A stretch of DNA of 47,853 bases from Streptomyces griseoruber (GTDB lineage: Bacteria; Actinomycetota; Actinomycetes; Streptomycetales; Streptomycetaceae). Shown here one piece after another: positions 8,769-19,744 of the stretch. The notes below the pieces were generated by a model that worked only from the letters and a program-made list of their open reading frames with translations, did no database searches and had not been told where the DNA came from. The position numbers were made by a program, and so were the translations under genes. Positions within the stretch are counted from its first letter, which is position 1; the number at the start of each line of letters is the position of its first letter. The stretch is taken from NCBI RefSeq assembly GCF_001514205.1, contig NZ_KQ948763.1, positions 702,802 through 750,654 of the forward strand, read 5' to 3'.

Positions 8769-10889
8769 GTGCGTGGGGTGCGGTGGCGGCGGGCCGTCAG
8801 CCAGGCGGGGCGGAGCCTTGCCGTGTGGGCCGTCTCCACGCTGACGATGCTGGTGCTCGCGGGGATCCTGCCCGACTTCCGGCTCCAGTCCGCCGACGGC
8901 GACAGCGCCACCACCATCGCCGTCACCGCGGCCGTCGGCGCCGGCGTCTTCGGTCTCCTCTCTGCCCTGGTCTGGCCCCTCCTGGTCCGTCTCCTGCTGC
9001 TGGTGCCGGCGCTCGTCCTCGGCCTGCTGGTGTTCTTCCTCAACGGCTCCCTGCTGCTGATAGCGCTGCGGCTGACCCCCTCCGGACAGACCGAGGCCGC
9101 GCCCGAGACCGCCGTCATCGTCGCCGCCGTGATGTCCGCCGTCGCCTCCGCGACCGGCGGCGCCCTCGCCGTCCGCGACGACGACGCCTACCGCCGCCGC
9201 CTCTACCGGCTCGCCGACCGCCGCCGCCGGGGCGGCCCGCCCTGCGCAGCCACCCCGGGCACCGTGTTCCTCCAGCTCGACGGCGTCGGCCACGACGTGC
9301 TGTCCGCCGCCGTCGACAAGGGCCTGATGCCGACGATCGCCACCTGGCTCGGCCGGACCCCGGGCACCGGCCCGGCCTCCGCCACCGACGGCCGACCCGG
9401 CCCGGGGCCCCGCCCCACCCACCGCCTCACCCCCTGGCACACCGACTGGTCCAGCCAGACCGGCGCCAGCCAGCTCGGCATCCTGCACGGCAGCAACCAC
9501 GACGTGCCCGCCTTCCGCTGGTACGAGAAGGACAGCCGGGAGGTGATGGTCTGCAACCGCCCCACCAGCGCCGCCGAACTCCAGCGCCGCGCCGTCGAGC
9601 GCACCGGCGACGGCGGACTCCTCACCCTGGACGGCGCCAGCCGCGGCAACCTCTTCGGCGGCGGCGCCGACGAACAGGCCCTCGTGCTGTCCATCGCCAC
9701 CCGCAGGCGAGGCCGCGAGACCCGCTCCCGCGCCGGCTACTTCGCCTACTTCTCCGACCCGGCCAACGCCGTGCGCACCGCCCTGTCCTTCGTCGCCGAG
9801 GTGGTCCGCGAGATCGCCCAGTCCACCCGCGCCCGGCTGCGCAAGGAGCGCCCGCGCGTGAGCCGCGGCGGCCTGTACCCGTTCGTCCGCGCCTTCGCCA
9901 CCGTCGTCGAACGCGACGTCGTCGTGGCCGCCGTCATGGGCGACCTGCTCGCCGGCCGCACCGCCGTCTACGCCGACCTGGTCGCCTACGACGAGGTCGC
10001 CCACCACTCCGGCCCGCTCGGCCGGGACACCGAACAGGTCCTCGGCCGCCTCGACCGCGCCCTCGCCCTGATCGAGAAGGCCGCCGAGCACGCCCCCCGC
10101 CCCTACCGGATCGTCGTCCTGTCCGACCACGGCCAGAGCCCCGGCGAGACCTTCCGCGCCCGCTACGGCCTCACCCTCGGCGACCTGGTGCGCGCCGGCT
10201 GCGGGCTGCCCGTGCCGCGCCGCGCCGAACACACCCACAGCGGTGCCGAGGCCCGCGCGGCTGTCCGCGCCGCACTGCGCCGGCCCGTCGAGGAGAGCGG
10301 CGAACGGCACCGCCCGTCCGGCCGCCGCTCCGAGCCGATCGTGCTCGCCTCCGGGAACCTCGGCCTGATCTCCTTCCCGGACGTCCCGCACCGGATGACC
10401 AAGGAGGAGATCGACGCCCGTCACCCCGCCCTGCTGTCCACCCTCGCCAACCACCCCGGCATCGGCTTCCTCCTGGTCCGCAGCGAGGAGCACGGCGGCG
10501 TCGTCCTCGGCGCGTACGGCGCCGAGACACCCCTGGCCCGGCTCGACGACGACCCCGGCCCGCTGGCCCCCTTCGGACCCGGCGCCGCCGACGCCGTGCG
10601 CCGCACCCACTCCTTCCCGCACACCGCCGACATCATGGTCAACTCCTTCCACGACCCGGCCGACGGCGAGGTCCTCGCCTTCGAGGAGCAGATCGGCTCC
10701 CACGGCGGCCTCGGCGGCGCCCAGTCCAGACCCTTCCTGCTGTCCCCGCTCACCCTGTCCGTCCCCGTCGACGACAGCGGGCTCCTCACCGGCGCCGAAC
10801 ACGTCCACCGCGTCCTGCGCCGCTGGCTCCGCGAATCCGACGGACCCCAGATACCCCTGGAGCCGGCCCCGGAGGAGCGGGCCGCCTGA
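8769..10889 (+). CDS. Four-helix membrane domain fused to alkaline-phosphatase-superfamily domain
   Basis: This encodes about 706 residues from GTG 8769; a GTG at 8706 in the same frame would add 21 residues. Residues 1-150 contain about four hydrophobic helices (AVWAVSTLTMLVLAGILP and LLLLVPALVLGLLVFFLNG among them), resembling the membrane part of phage-holin-family (PF04020-like) proteins. The rest is a phosphodiesterase/phosphatase domain: the first metal ligand in VFLQLDGVGHDV, a second metal site in DEVAHHSGP, and the LSDHGQSPGETF motif. A membrane-tethered hydrolase of nucleotides or glycerol-phosphate groups is plausible. The strand facing it is open over more than 2 kb, which is only a GC-skew shadow. 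Confidence 0.85.
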   Translation: MRGVRWRRAVSQAGRSLAVWAVSTLTMLVLAGILPDFRLQSADGDSATTIAVTAAVGAGVFGLLSALVWPLLVRLLLLVPALVLGLLVFFLNGSLLLIALRLTPSGQTEAAPETAVIVAAVMSAVASATGGALAVRDDDAYRRRLYRLADRRRRGGPPCAATPGTVFLQLDGVGHDVLSAAVDKGLMPTIATWLGRTPGTGPASATDGRPGPGPRPTHRLTPWHTDWSSQTGASQLGILHGSNHDVPAFRWYEKDSREVMVCNRPTSAAELQRRAVERTGDGGLLTLDGASRGNLFGGGADEQALVLSIATRRRGRETRSRAGYFAYFSDPANAVRTALSFVAEVVREIAQSTRARLRKERPRVSRGGLYPFVRAFATVVERDVVVAAVMGDLLAGRTAVYADLVAYDEVAHHSGPLGRDTEQVLGRLDRALALIEKAAEHAPRPYRIVVLSDHGQSPGETFRARYGLTLGDLVRAGCGLPVPRRAEHTHSGAEARAAVRAALRRPVEESGERHRPSGRRSEPIVLASGNLGLISFPDVPHRMTKEEIDARHPALLSTLANHPGIGFLLVRSEEHGGVVLGAYGAETPLARLDDDPGPLAPFGPGAADAVRRTHSFPHTADIMVNSFHDPADGEVLAFEEQIGSHGGLGGAQSRPFLLSPLTLSVPVDDSGLLTGAEHVHRVLRRWLRESDGPQIPLEPAPEERAA

Positions 10890-10966
10890 AAATCGGCTGC
10901 GCCGCCACGGCCGTACACCCACACTGGGCGGGTCGCACTCCCCTCCGGCCCCAAGGAGCAGCAGCG

Positions 10967-12028
10967 TTGCAGGCTGCCGTCACCGTCACGCCCTCCCGCA
11001 TCCCCGAACTCCTCCTCGGCCTCGCCACCGTGCGGCCGGTCTTCCTCTGGGGCGCCCCCGGCATCGGGAAGTCCTCCCTGGTCCGGGAGTTCGCCGAGTC
11101 GCTGGGACTGGAGTGCGTGAGCCTGCTCGGTACGCAGCTCGCACCGGAGGACCTGATCGGCGTACCCCAGATCCGCGAGGGACGCTCGGTGTTCTGCCCG
11201 CCGGAGGCGATCGCCCGAGACGAGCCGTACTGCCTGTTCCTGGACGAGCTGAACGCGGCCACCCCGGACGTGCAGAAGGCGTTCTACTCGCTGATCCTGG
11301 ACCGCCGTATCGGCACCTACGAACTCCCCCAGGGCTCCATCGTCATCGGCGCAGGCAACCGCGCCACCGACAACGCGCTCGCCCGGCCCATCGCCTCCGC
11401 GCTCGTCAACCGCCTCACCCACGTCCACCTGGAGGCCTCCCCGAGGGACTGGCTGGCCTGGGCGGCGGCCCACGGCATCCACCCCTGGGTCCTCGACCAC
11501 CTCACCGACCGGCCCGACCACCTGTGGTCCAAGCCGCCGAAGACCGAGGAACCCTTCTCCACGCCCCGCTCCTGGCACATGCTCTCCGACGCGCTGCACT
11601 CCTTCGGCCAGGGCCTCGACGAGGACACCCTCAGGGTCCTCGCGCACGGCACGCTCACCCCCGCGCACGCCACCGCCTTCTGCGGCTACGTCAAGATCGT
11701 CCGCAGCCGGTACGGCATCGAGGCCGTCCTGCGGGGCGACGCGCCCTGGCCGCACCGCGTCGAGGACCGCGACCTGCTCTACTACCTCGCCGACTCCTTC
11801 CGGGGCCGGCTGGTCAAGGAACTCCCCGCCGTCAAGGAGCACATGTCGGCGAACGGCCGGCAGACCGCGTACCGCGCCAAGTCGCTCCTCGTGCAGCTCG
11901 CCGAGATCTCCGTTGAGGTCGCCCAGACCGTCATCGCCTCCGACACCGACGGCAACCCCGTCCTGCCCTCCTGGTTCCTGGTCGAGGCGGCCCGCGACAT
12001 GCCCCGGCTGGTGGAGGCACGGCGATGA
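10967..12028 (+). CDS. MoxR-type AAA+ ATPase
   Basis: This encodes 353 residues. Start TTG 10967 was chosen because AAGGAGCA (10953-10960) lies 6 bp upstream and the family homology begins immediately (SRIPELLLGLATVRPVFLWG). Walker A GAPGIGKSS is at about 27-35, Walker B LFLDELNAATPDVQKAF near 90, and sensor-1-like IVIGAGNRATDN near 128. MoxR ATPases remodel or activate partner proteins and are almost always paired with a VWA-domain protein, as here: the next gene starts 19 bp downstream. The pair probably matures or inserts a metal into an unknown client. Confidence 0.9.
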   Translation: MQAAVTVTPSRIPELLLGLATVRPVFLWGAPGIGKSSLVREFAESLGLECVSLLGTQLAPEDLIGVPQIREGRSVFCPPEAIARDEPYCLFLDELNAATPDVQKAFYSLILDRRIGTYELPQGSIVIGAGNRATDNALARPIASALVNRLTHVHLEASPRDWLAWAAAHGIHPWVLDHLTDRPDHLWSKPPKTEEPFSTPRSWHMLSDALHSFGQGLDEDTLRVLAHGTLTPAHATAFCGYVKIVRSRYGIEAVLRGDAPWPHRVEDRDLLYYLADSFRGRLVKELPAVKEHMSANGRQTAYRAKSLLVQLAEISVEVAQTVIASDTDGNPVLPSWFLVEAARDMPRLVEARR

Positions 12029-12047
12029 GACGGACGCAGGAGGGGCG

Positions 12048-13847
12048 ATGAGCCGGGGCGGGCGGGGCAAGAAGAAGCGGGACCTGGCGGCGGAGGCGTT
12101 CGCGGAGGGGCTGCGGCTGATGCACGCCAATCCGGCCCTCGACGCCGTCGCGTTCAGTGTGTGCCGCGAGGAGGAGTGTAAGTCGGCGCCCCGGGACGGC
12201 CTCGTCCGGGCCGACTCCGACGGCACCCTCCACGCCCACCCGGCCCGGATCGCCGACCCCGCCGTCTGGGCCTGGTCCCTCGCCCACGCCGCCCTCCACC
12301 TCGGCTTCGGCCACCTCCCGGCGGCCGAGGGCGCCCGCGTCCAGCCCGACCGGTACGACATCGCCGCCCGCTGCACCGTCGTCAACCGCTTCCTGCTCAC
12401 CTTCCCCGTCGGCAGACCCCCCGAGGAGCAGCCGCTCACCCACCCCGACGGCGACGAGGAACAGCTCGCCGCCCGCTGGCGCCGCGACGGCCTCCCCACC
12501 GCCTACCAGCACTGCGGCACCGCGGGCCCGGACCCCGACCAGCTGCTGCTGCCCTGGGACACCTGGCGAGGCGGCCGGCCCCCCGACCGGCAGCTCGCCT
12601 TCGCCACCGCCCTCACCCGGACCGTGTCCGCCGCCATGGACATGGCCGGCGGCCGGCGCGCCTCCCTCGACGACGACCTGGACCCCGCGCGCCCCTGGGA
12701 ACGGGCCCTGAGCTGGTTCATCTCCTCCTACCCGCTGCTCGGCGGCATCGCGGCCGGCATCACACTCGTCCCCGACGCCGAGCTCGCCCGCGCCCACGGC
12801 ATCCAGATCGCCGCCGTCGACGCCGAGGCGGGCGAGATCTACCTCAACCCGCTGTACCGGCTCGAGGACGACGAATGGCGGTTCGTCCTCGCCCACGAGA
12901 TGCTGCACGCCGCCCTGCGTCACGGCGACCGCTGCGGCACCCGCGACCCCTACCTCTTCAACGTCGCCTGCGACTACGTCATCAACGGCTGGCTGCGCGA
13001 GATGCAGATCGGCACCATGCCCGACGGACTGCTGTACGACCCGGAGCTCGCCGGTCTGTCCGCCGAGGAGGTCTACGACCGCATCGCCGGCGATCTGCGC
13101 CGCCTGCGCCGTCTGTCCACCCTGCGCGGCAGAGGCGTCGGCGACGTCCTCGGCGGCCCCCTCGGCCCGCCCCGCGACTGCGTCGACCTCGACGGCTTCT
13201 ACCGGCGCGGCCTCGCCCACGGCCTCGACCTGCACCAACGGGAGGAACGCGGCCTGCTCCCCGGCGGGCTCGTCGAGGAGATCCGCGCCCTGAGCCATCC
13301 TCCGCTGCCCTGGGACGCCCGGCTGGCCCGCTGGTTCGACGAGTTCGTCCCCCGTCCGGAGCCCGTACGGTCGTACGCCCGCCCCGCGCGCCGCCAGGCC
13401 TCCACCCCCGACATCCCGCGCGCCGGACGGTACTTCCCGCCCGAGGAGACGCCCCGCTGCACCTTCGGCGTCGTCCTGGACACCTCCGGCTCCATGAACA
13501 CCGCCCTGCTCGGCAAGGCCCTCGGCGCCATCGCCTCCTACGCCGAGGCCCGCGACGTACCCGCCGCCCGCGTCGTGTTCTGCGACGCCGCCCCGCACGA
13601 CGCCGGCTATCTCCCCGTCACCGAGATCGCCGGCCGGGTCAGGGTGCGCGGCCGCGGCGGTACGGTCCTGCAGCCCGGCATCGACCTGCTGCACCGCGCC
13701 GACGACTTCCCGCGCGACGCTCCCGTGCTGGTCATCACCGACGGCTGGTGCGACGTCCTGCGCATCCGGCGCGAGCACGCCTACCTGATCCCGCAGGGCG
13801 GCCGGCTGCCGTTCACGGCTCAGGGGCCGGTGTTCCGGGTGCGGTGA
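12048..13847 (+). CDS. DUF2201-type metallopeptidase with C-terminal VWA-like domain
   Basis: This encodes 599 residues. A basic N-terminus (RGGRGKKKRD) is followed by a region with SLAHAALHLGFGH (about 77-89) and, 200 residues later, a true zinc-protease motif LAHEMLHAALRHGD (about 281-294, HExxH). The flanks of the two segments align (PDRYDIAARCTVVNRFL against DPYLFNVACDYVINGWL), so the protein seems to contain an inactive and an active copy of the same module. The C-terminal 125 residues carry a MIDAS-like DTSGSM near 480 and VITDGW, typical of VWA-like domains. It forms an operon with the MoxR ATPase, its expected partner. Confidence 0.85.
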   Translation: MSRGGRGKKKRDLAAEAFAEGLRLMHANPALDAVAFSVCREEECKSAPRDGLVRADSDGTLHAHPARIADPAVWAWSLAHAALHLGFGHLPAAEGARVQPDRYDIAARCTVVNRFLLTFPVGRPPEEQPLTHPDGDEEQLAARWRRDGLPTAYQHCGTAGPDPDQLLLPWDTWRGGRPPDRQLAFATALTRTVSAAMDMAGGRRASLDDDLDPARPWERALSWFISSYPLLGGIAAGITLVPDAELARAHGIQIAAVDAEAGEIYLNPLYRLEDDEWRFVLAHEMLHAALRHGDRCGTRDPYLFNVACDYVINGWLREMQIGTMPDGLLYDPELAGLSAEEVYDRIAGDLRRLRRLSTLRGRGVGDVLGGPLGPPRDCVDLDGFYRRGLAHGLDLHQREERGLLPGGLVEEIRALSHPPLPWDARLARWFDEFVPRPEPVRSYARPARRQASTPDIPRAGRYFPPEETPRCTFGVVLDTSGSMNTALLGKALGAIASYAEARDVPAARVVFCDAAPHDAGYLPVTEIAGRVRVRGRGGTVLQPGIDLLHRADDFPRDAPVLVITDGWCDVLRIRREHAYLIPQGGRLPFTAQGPVFRVR

Positions 13848-13915
13848 GCCAGAGTGTGATCGGATGGGGTCCACGGAAACCCGTCCGACGGGAAACCCAC
13901 GCGAAAGGAACAACC

Positions 13916-14341
13916 GTGGCCACCACGCGCTCCGCTCACACCGTCTGGGAAGGCAACCTGCTCGAGGGCAACGGCGTCGTCACCTTCGACTCCTCCGGCA
14001 TCGGTCAGCAGCCGGTGTCGTGGCCGTCGCGCGCCGAGAAGGCGAACGGCAAGACCAGCCCCGAGGAGCTGATCGCCGCCGCCCACTCCAGCTGCTTCTC
14101 CATGGCCCTGTCGCACGGGCTGGCCGGCGCGGGCACCCCGCCCACCAAGCTCGTCACCTCGGCCGACGTCACCTTCCAGCCGGGTGAGGGCATCACCGGC
14201 ATCCACCTGACCGTCGAGGGCACGGTCCCCGGCCTCGACAACGACGCGTTCGTCGCCGCCGCCGAGGACGCCAAGAAGAACTGCCCCGTCAGCCAGGCCC
14301 TCACCGGCACCACGATCACCCTGTCGGCCAAGCTCGCCTGA
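13916..14341 (+). CDS. OsmC/Ohr family peroxiredoxin
   Basis: This encodes 141 residues, the usual length of the family. The two redox cysteines are Cys60 (AAHSSCFSMALSHGL) and Cys123 (KKNCPVSQAL), with the glutamate-containing segment TSPEELIAAAH before the first. OsmC/Ohr proteins reduce organic hydroperoxides with thiol cofactors in the cytoplasm. The GTG start follows AAAGGAA. The N-terminus (TRSAHTVWEGNLLEGNG) matches the OsmC rather than the Ohr subgroup. It is monocistronic, with a hairpin right after the stop. Confidence 0.9.
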   Translation: MATTRSAHTVWEGNLLEGNGVVTFDSSGIGQQPVSWPSRAEKANGKTSPEELIAAAHSSCFSMALSHGLAGAGTPPTKLVTSADVTFQPGEGITGIHLTVEGTVPGLDNDAFVAAAEDAKKNCPVSQALTGTTITLSAKLA

Positions 14342-14359
14342 CCCGACAGACCCACCCCA

Positions 14360-14390
14360 CCGGCCGGCACGCACCCCGCGTACCGGCCGG
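14360..14390 (+). terminator. Hairpin terminator after the OsmC gene
   Basis: CCGGCCGG plus ACGC on the left pairs with GCGT plus CCGGCCGG on the right, with one mispaired base in each arm and a short loop. It begins 19 bp after the stop codon. Confidence 0.65.
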
Positions 14391-14686
14391 CGGCGCGCAG
14401 GGGCTGCGCGGGGCCGGTGCCGCACGCCCGGTGCGGCGGGCCGGGTGGCGGCACGGCTGGTGAGGCAGGACGGCAAGGTCACGCCGGTGGGGTGAGCGGG
14501 GTCCGGCAAAACGCGCGCAGCGGCCGATGGCGGGGGCCAGGAACACTGGCCGGTGCCGCACGCCCCGGACGCCGACGCCCTCCGCCCGCCCCGCGCACCA
14601 CCCGGGTTCGGCGCGTTCGCGCCGCGGGTATACCCGCCCGGGCCGCCCGCACGACGGCCCCGCCGGGCGACGGAGGGAGGGCGCCG
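14391..14686. other. Gene-free stretch with a 14-bp perfect palindrome
   Basis: Together with the terminator before it this makes a 345-bp gap. Open frames here are low-complexity Arg/Pro/Gly translations and I support none of them. The one notable site is the perfect palindrome GCGGGTATACCCGC at 14624-14637, 49 bp before the next start codon, with a central TATA unusual for this GC content. It could be an operator overlapping the promoter of the glycerophosphodiesterase gene. Confidence 0.4.
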
Positions 14687-15742
14687 GTGCCGGACATCAC
14701 CGATCATGAAGCGGTGCCCAGCCGCCCACAGCCCCCCGAACCCACCCCGCCCCGAGACCCCTCACCGCCTTCCACGCTCCCACCCTTCCCGGACACCCCA
14801 CACCCCTCCGGACCTCCGCCGCCTGCGGACATTTCCCGGTCCTCCGAGCGCTCGCCGCTTCCGGGCACCCTGCGGTCCTCCGGACCCCCGCCGCTCCCGG
14901 GCACCCCCCAGCCCTCCCAGACCCCACGGTTCTCCCTCCCCCCGTCGCCGCCCGGGGGCCCGCGAGGGATCCCCGCCGTCTCCGCTCACCGCGGTGGTTC
15001 CGAGCGGGGGCGTGCCGCGACGTTGCGGGCGTACGAGGACGCGGTCGGCTCGGGAGCGGAGTACGCCGAGTTCGACATCCGCCGTACCGCCGACGGCGTC
15101 CTCGTCGTGCACCACGACGCCCGGGCCGGAGGCCCCACCGGACCGCCGGTCGGCCGGATCACGTACACCGAGCTGTGCGGGCGCGCCGGCTACGACGTGC
15201 CCGCCGTGGAGGAGGTGATGGCCCTGGTCGCCGGGCGGCTCGCCGGGCACCTGGACCTGAAGGAGACCGGCTACGAGCACGAGGTCGTCGACCGGGCGGT
15301 GGCCCTGCTCGGCCGGGACGGCTTCGTCGCCACCACCCTGGAGGACCGTTCCGTCGCCGCGATCACCCGGGCCTTTCCCGGGGTGCGCACCGCCCTGTCG
15401 CTGGGCCGCGACCGCCGCGAGGTCGGCTTGGCCCGGCTGGCCGCGACCCGGGCCGGCGAACTGTTCCCGCTGCGCCGACTGCGGGCCTGCGGCGCGCACG
15501 GCGTGGCCGTGCACCATCTCCTCGCCCGCGCCACCGTGCTGCGCCGGGCGGCCCGGCACGGCCTGTTCACCCTGGTGTGGACGGTCAACGACGACCCCGG
15601 ACTGCGCCGTTTCCTCGCCGACACCCGGGTGGACGTCCTGGTCACCGACCGGCCCCGGCGGGCGGTGGCACTGCGCGACGAGACGCGACGGACCCTCGCT
15701 GAGGGGCACCCGCCCGAGGGTGCGGCCCCGACGCCCCATTGA
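14687..15742 (+). CDS. Glycerophosphodiester phosphodiesterase with proline-rich leader
   Basis: This encodes 351 residues. The TIM-barrel GDPD domain begins near residue 95 with [10 protein letters not shown] (catalytic His-Arg at 101-102), then [20 protein letters not shown] (metal-binding Glu/Asp and the second histidine near 142). [11 protein letters not shown] and [12 protein letters not shown] occur further on. GDPDs release glycerol-3-phosphate from deacylated phospholipids or teichoic acid. The first 93 residues are Pro/Ser-rich imperfect repeats with no signal peptide. The GTG at 14687 was chosen for its GGAGGGAGG ribosome binding site; no plausible start lies nearer the domain, so the leader is probably translated. 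Confidence 0.85.
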   Translation: MPDITDHEAVPSRPQPPEPTPPRDPSPPSTLPPFPDTPHPSGPPPPADISRSSERSPLPGTLRSSGPPPLPGTPQPSQTPRFSLPPSPPGGPRGIPAVSAHRGGSERGRAATLRAYEDAVGSGAEYAEFDIRRTADGVLVVHHDARAGGPTGPPVGRITYTELCGRAGYDVPAVEEVMALVAGRLAGHLDLKETGYEHEVVDRAVALLGRDGFVATTLEDRSVAAITRAFPGVRTALSLGRDRREVGLARLAATRAGELFPLRRLRACGAHGVAVHHLLARATVLRRAARHGLFTLVWTVNDDPGLRRFLADTRVDVLVTDRPRRAVALRDETRRTLAEGHPPEGAAPTPH

Positions 15743-15812
15743 CAGAAACCCGCGCACGATTTGTGCTGGAAGTCCGGTGGCACGCGTGGCTCCCTGGCGG
15801 AAGGTGACGGCG

Positions 15813-17708
<1,896 letters not shown>

Positions 17709-17709
17709 C

Positions 17710-17815
17710 GAGGAGGCCGGAGGGGGCGGCCGGACAGGGCGGCCGGAGGGGGGGGCGGCCGGAGGGGGGGGCGGCCGGACGGGGCGGCCGGAGGGGGGCG
17801 GCCGGACGGGGCGCC
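17710..17815. repeat. G-rich imperfect tandem repeat (GGCGGCCGGA units)
   Basis: Between the converging dnaK and methyltransferase genes, six copies of a GGCGGCCGGA core alternate with runs of three to eight G. The G runs are all on the plus strand and could form G-quadruplexes, and GGCCGG cores could pair as short hairpins. The array takes up most of the 139-bp gap and may act as the transcription barrier between the two genes. Confidence 0.7.
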
Positions 17816-17847
17816 GTCGCCGATACCCGCGTACGGCGCCCCCCGGG

Positions 17848-18654
17848 TCACGCCTTGCGGGCGACCCCCGCGTACACCGGCACGATGCCCTCCGCCTGCG
17901 CCGCCACGTCCTCCGGTTCCGGCCGCCAGCCCGAGACCGGGATCAGACCGGGGCCGAGCAGTTCCAGCCCCTCGAAGAACCGCGCGAACTCGGGGAGGGA
18001 GCGCGGGAAGAACGGGGTACCGCTGCGCCGGAAGTGGTTCGCCGCGTTCTCGATGGCCTCGGGGCTGAGGTCCGGGGTCACCTGCGAGAGGATCAGCCAG
18101 CTGCCCGGAGCCAGCCTCGCGACGTACTCCCGTACGAGGTCGTAGGCGCCGTCGTCGAGGTAGTGCGTCAGCGCCACCAGGGACAGTGCCACCGGCCGGT
18201 CGAGGTCGAGGGACCGCGCGGCCCGCTCCAGCAGCGCCGCGAGGTCACGGACGTCGGCGTGCACGTACTCGGTGGAGCCCTCGGCGCTGCCGTGCAGCAG
18301 CGCCTCGGCGTGCCGCAGCACGATCGGGTCGTTGTCCGCGTACACCACCCGCGCCTCCGGCGCCACGCCCTGGGCGATCTGGTGCAGGTTCGGCTCGGTG
18401 GGGATACCCGTGCCGATGTCCAGGAACTGCCGGATCCCCGCCTCGGCGGCGGCGCGCACGGCGCGCTGCATGAAACGCCGGTTGGCGCGCGCCCCGCGCA
18501 GCACCGTGCCGTCCACGGCGAGGATCTTCCGGGCCAGCTCCTCGTCCACCGGGTAGTTGTCCTTGCCGCCCAGCCACCAGTCGTAGACACGCGCCGGATG
18601 CGGCCTGCCGGTGTCGATGCGGACGGGTGCCTTCCGGTCCTCGGATCCGGTCAT
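17848..18654 (-). CDS. SAM-dependent methyltransferase, PF04672 (DUF574) family
   Basis: This encodes 268 residues. The family hallmark YDWWLGGKDNYPVDEELA lies near residue 24, followed by the SAM-binding glycine motif FLDIGTGIPTEPNLHQIAQ, an acidic ribose-binding strand (VVYADNDPIVLRHAEAL), and YVHADVRD. This actinomycete-specific family is abundant in Streptomyces; its substrates are mostly unknown. ATG 18654 has GAGGAG upstream. The regulator gene upstream on the same strand ends 51 bp away, so both may be transcribed together; such regulator/methyltransferase pairs are common in the genus. Confidence 0.9.
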   Translation of the reverse strand: MTGSEDRKAPVRIDTGRPHPARVYDWWLGGKDNYPVDEELARKILAVDGTVLRGARANRRFMQRAVRAAAEAGIRQFLDIGTGIPTEPNLHQIAQGVAPEARVVYADNDPIVLRHAEALLHGSAEGSTEYVHADVRDLAALLERAARSLDLDRPVALSLVALTHYLDDGAYDLVREYVARLAPGSWLILSQVTPDLSPEAIENAANHFRRSGTPFFPRSLPEFARFFEGLELLGPGLIPVSGWRPEPEDVAAQAEGIVPVYAGVARKA

Positions 18655-18704
18655 ACGGGCTCTTGCTCCTCGCGCGTGGGGCGGACAGGGCGGTCAGGTC
18701 GTGC

Positions 18705-19568
18705 TCAGAGGGTCTCGCGGAGGTCCTCCAGGAGCCCGCGGGTCTCCTGGGCGGACGCGGCGTGCGTCGTCAGATGGTCGAGGACCTCCAGATGCGCGGA
18801 GACCTCCTTGCGCGAGTCGAGATACAGGGCGCCCGTCAGATACTCGGTGACGACCATGTCGGGCAGCTCGGGCTCGGCGAAACGGAACAGCGAGAAGGGC
18901 GCGGCCGTCCCCGGATGCGGGCCGTCGGCGAACTCGGCGATCTGCACGGTGATCCGGTCCCGCTCGGTCAACTCCAGCAGCCTGTCCAGCTGTTCCCGCA
19001 GGACGGAGGGGTCCTCGCACACCGGGCGGCGCAGCACCGTCTCGTCCAGCACCGCCCACAGATGCGGCGGGTTCGCACCGTCCAGCAGCCGCTGCCGGGC
19101 CATGCGCAGCGACACATGCCGTTCGATCGCGTCCGGCGTGGTCCGTCCGACCGTGCCGGCCTCCAGCACGGCACGGGCGTACCGCTCCGTCTGCAACAGC
19201 CCCGGCACGAAGTGCGGTTCGTAGCTGCGGATCAGCCGGGCCGCGCCCTCCAGACTGACGTACAGACTGAACCACTCCGGCAGTACGTCGTGGAAGCGCT
19301 GCCACCAGCCGGGGAGGTTCGCGTCCTCGGCGAGCCGGACGAACGCCTCGGCCTCGCCGTCGGATACGCCGTACGCCTCCAGCAGCACCTGCACGTACGG
19401 GATCTTCAGCGCGACCTCGGCCATCTCCATGCGCCGTACGGTCGCCGGAGCCACCCGCAGCGCGCGGGCCGCCTCCTCGCGGCCGAGACCGGCCGCCTCG
19501 CGCAGCTCCTGAAGCCGTCTGCCGAGCACCACCTGGCCCACCGTGGGCGCGGGCCGCCGTTCACTCAC
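18705..19568 (-). CDS. XRE-type helix-turn-helix regulator with DUF5753 domain
   Basis: This encodes 287 residues. The N-terminal HTH spans about 10-65 (GRRLQELREAAGLGREEAAR and ATVRRMEMAE). The C-terminal 180 residues fit the DUF5753 ligand- or partner-binding domain (FSLYVSLEGAARLIRSYEPHFVPGLLQTERYA, read here in two parts, is its typical opening). Relatives belong to the BldD/WhiJ/Scr1-like group linked to development and antibiotic regulation. The usual small DUF397 partner is not adjacent; a DUF574 methyltransferase takes its place. The GTG start follows GGGGAG. Confidence 0.85.
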   Translation of the reverse strand: MSERRPAPTVGQVVLGRRLQELREAAGLGREEAARALRVAPATVRRMEMAEVALKIPYVQVLLEAYGVSDGEAEAFVRLAEDANLPGWWQRFHDVLPEWFSLYVSLEGAARLIRSYEPHFVPGLLQTERYARAVLEAGTVGRTTPDAIERHVSLRMARQRLLDGANPPHLWAVLDETVLRRPVCEDPSVLREQLDRLLELTERDRITVQIAEFADGPHPGTAAPFSLFRFAEPELPDMVVTEYLTGALYLDSRKEVSAHLEVLDHLTTHAASAQETRGLLEDLRETL

Positions 19569-19744
19569 GCCACGTCTCCCCTACGTGTCGAGGCACGCGG
19601 GTCAGTGTGTCATGTTCCGGCCGCAGTCACACGGGTACGGCGATGAGGTCCTTGCCACGTGTGACGCCAGGGGCACGTGAAGTCAGCGGGCCATGACCTC
19701 CGGGGTAATCGACTCGTCCCGTTCCGGGCGGGATCATGGAGTCA

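Noticed and set aside
8541..10922. A 2.4-kb open frame on the minus strand opposite the holin-phosphatase gene
   Set aside because: Its translation is Gly/Val/Ala/Glu-rich with no domains and mirrors the codon bias of the real gene; it is a GC-skew shadow.
15739..15812. HAIR element or heat-shock operator before dnaK
   Set aside because: No CTTGAGT/ACTCAAG inverted repeat is present; only an isolated TTGACA is seen.
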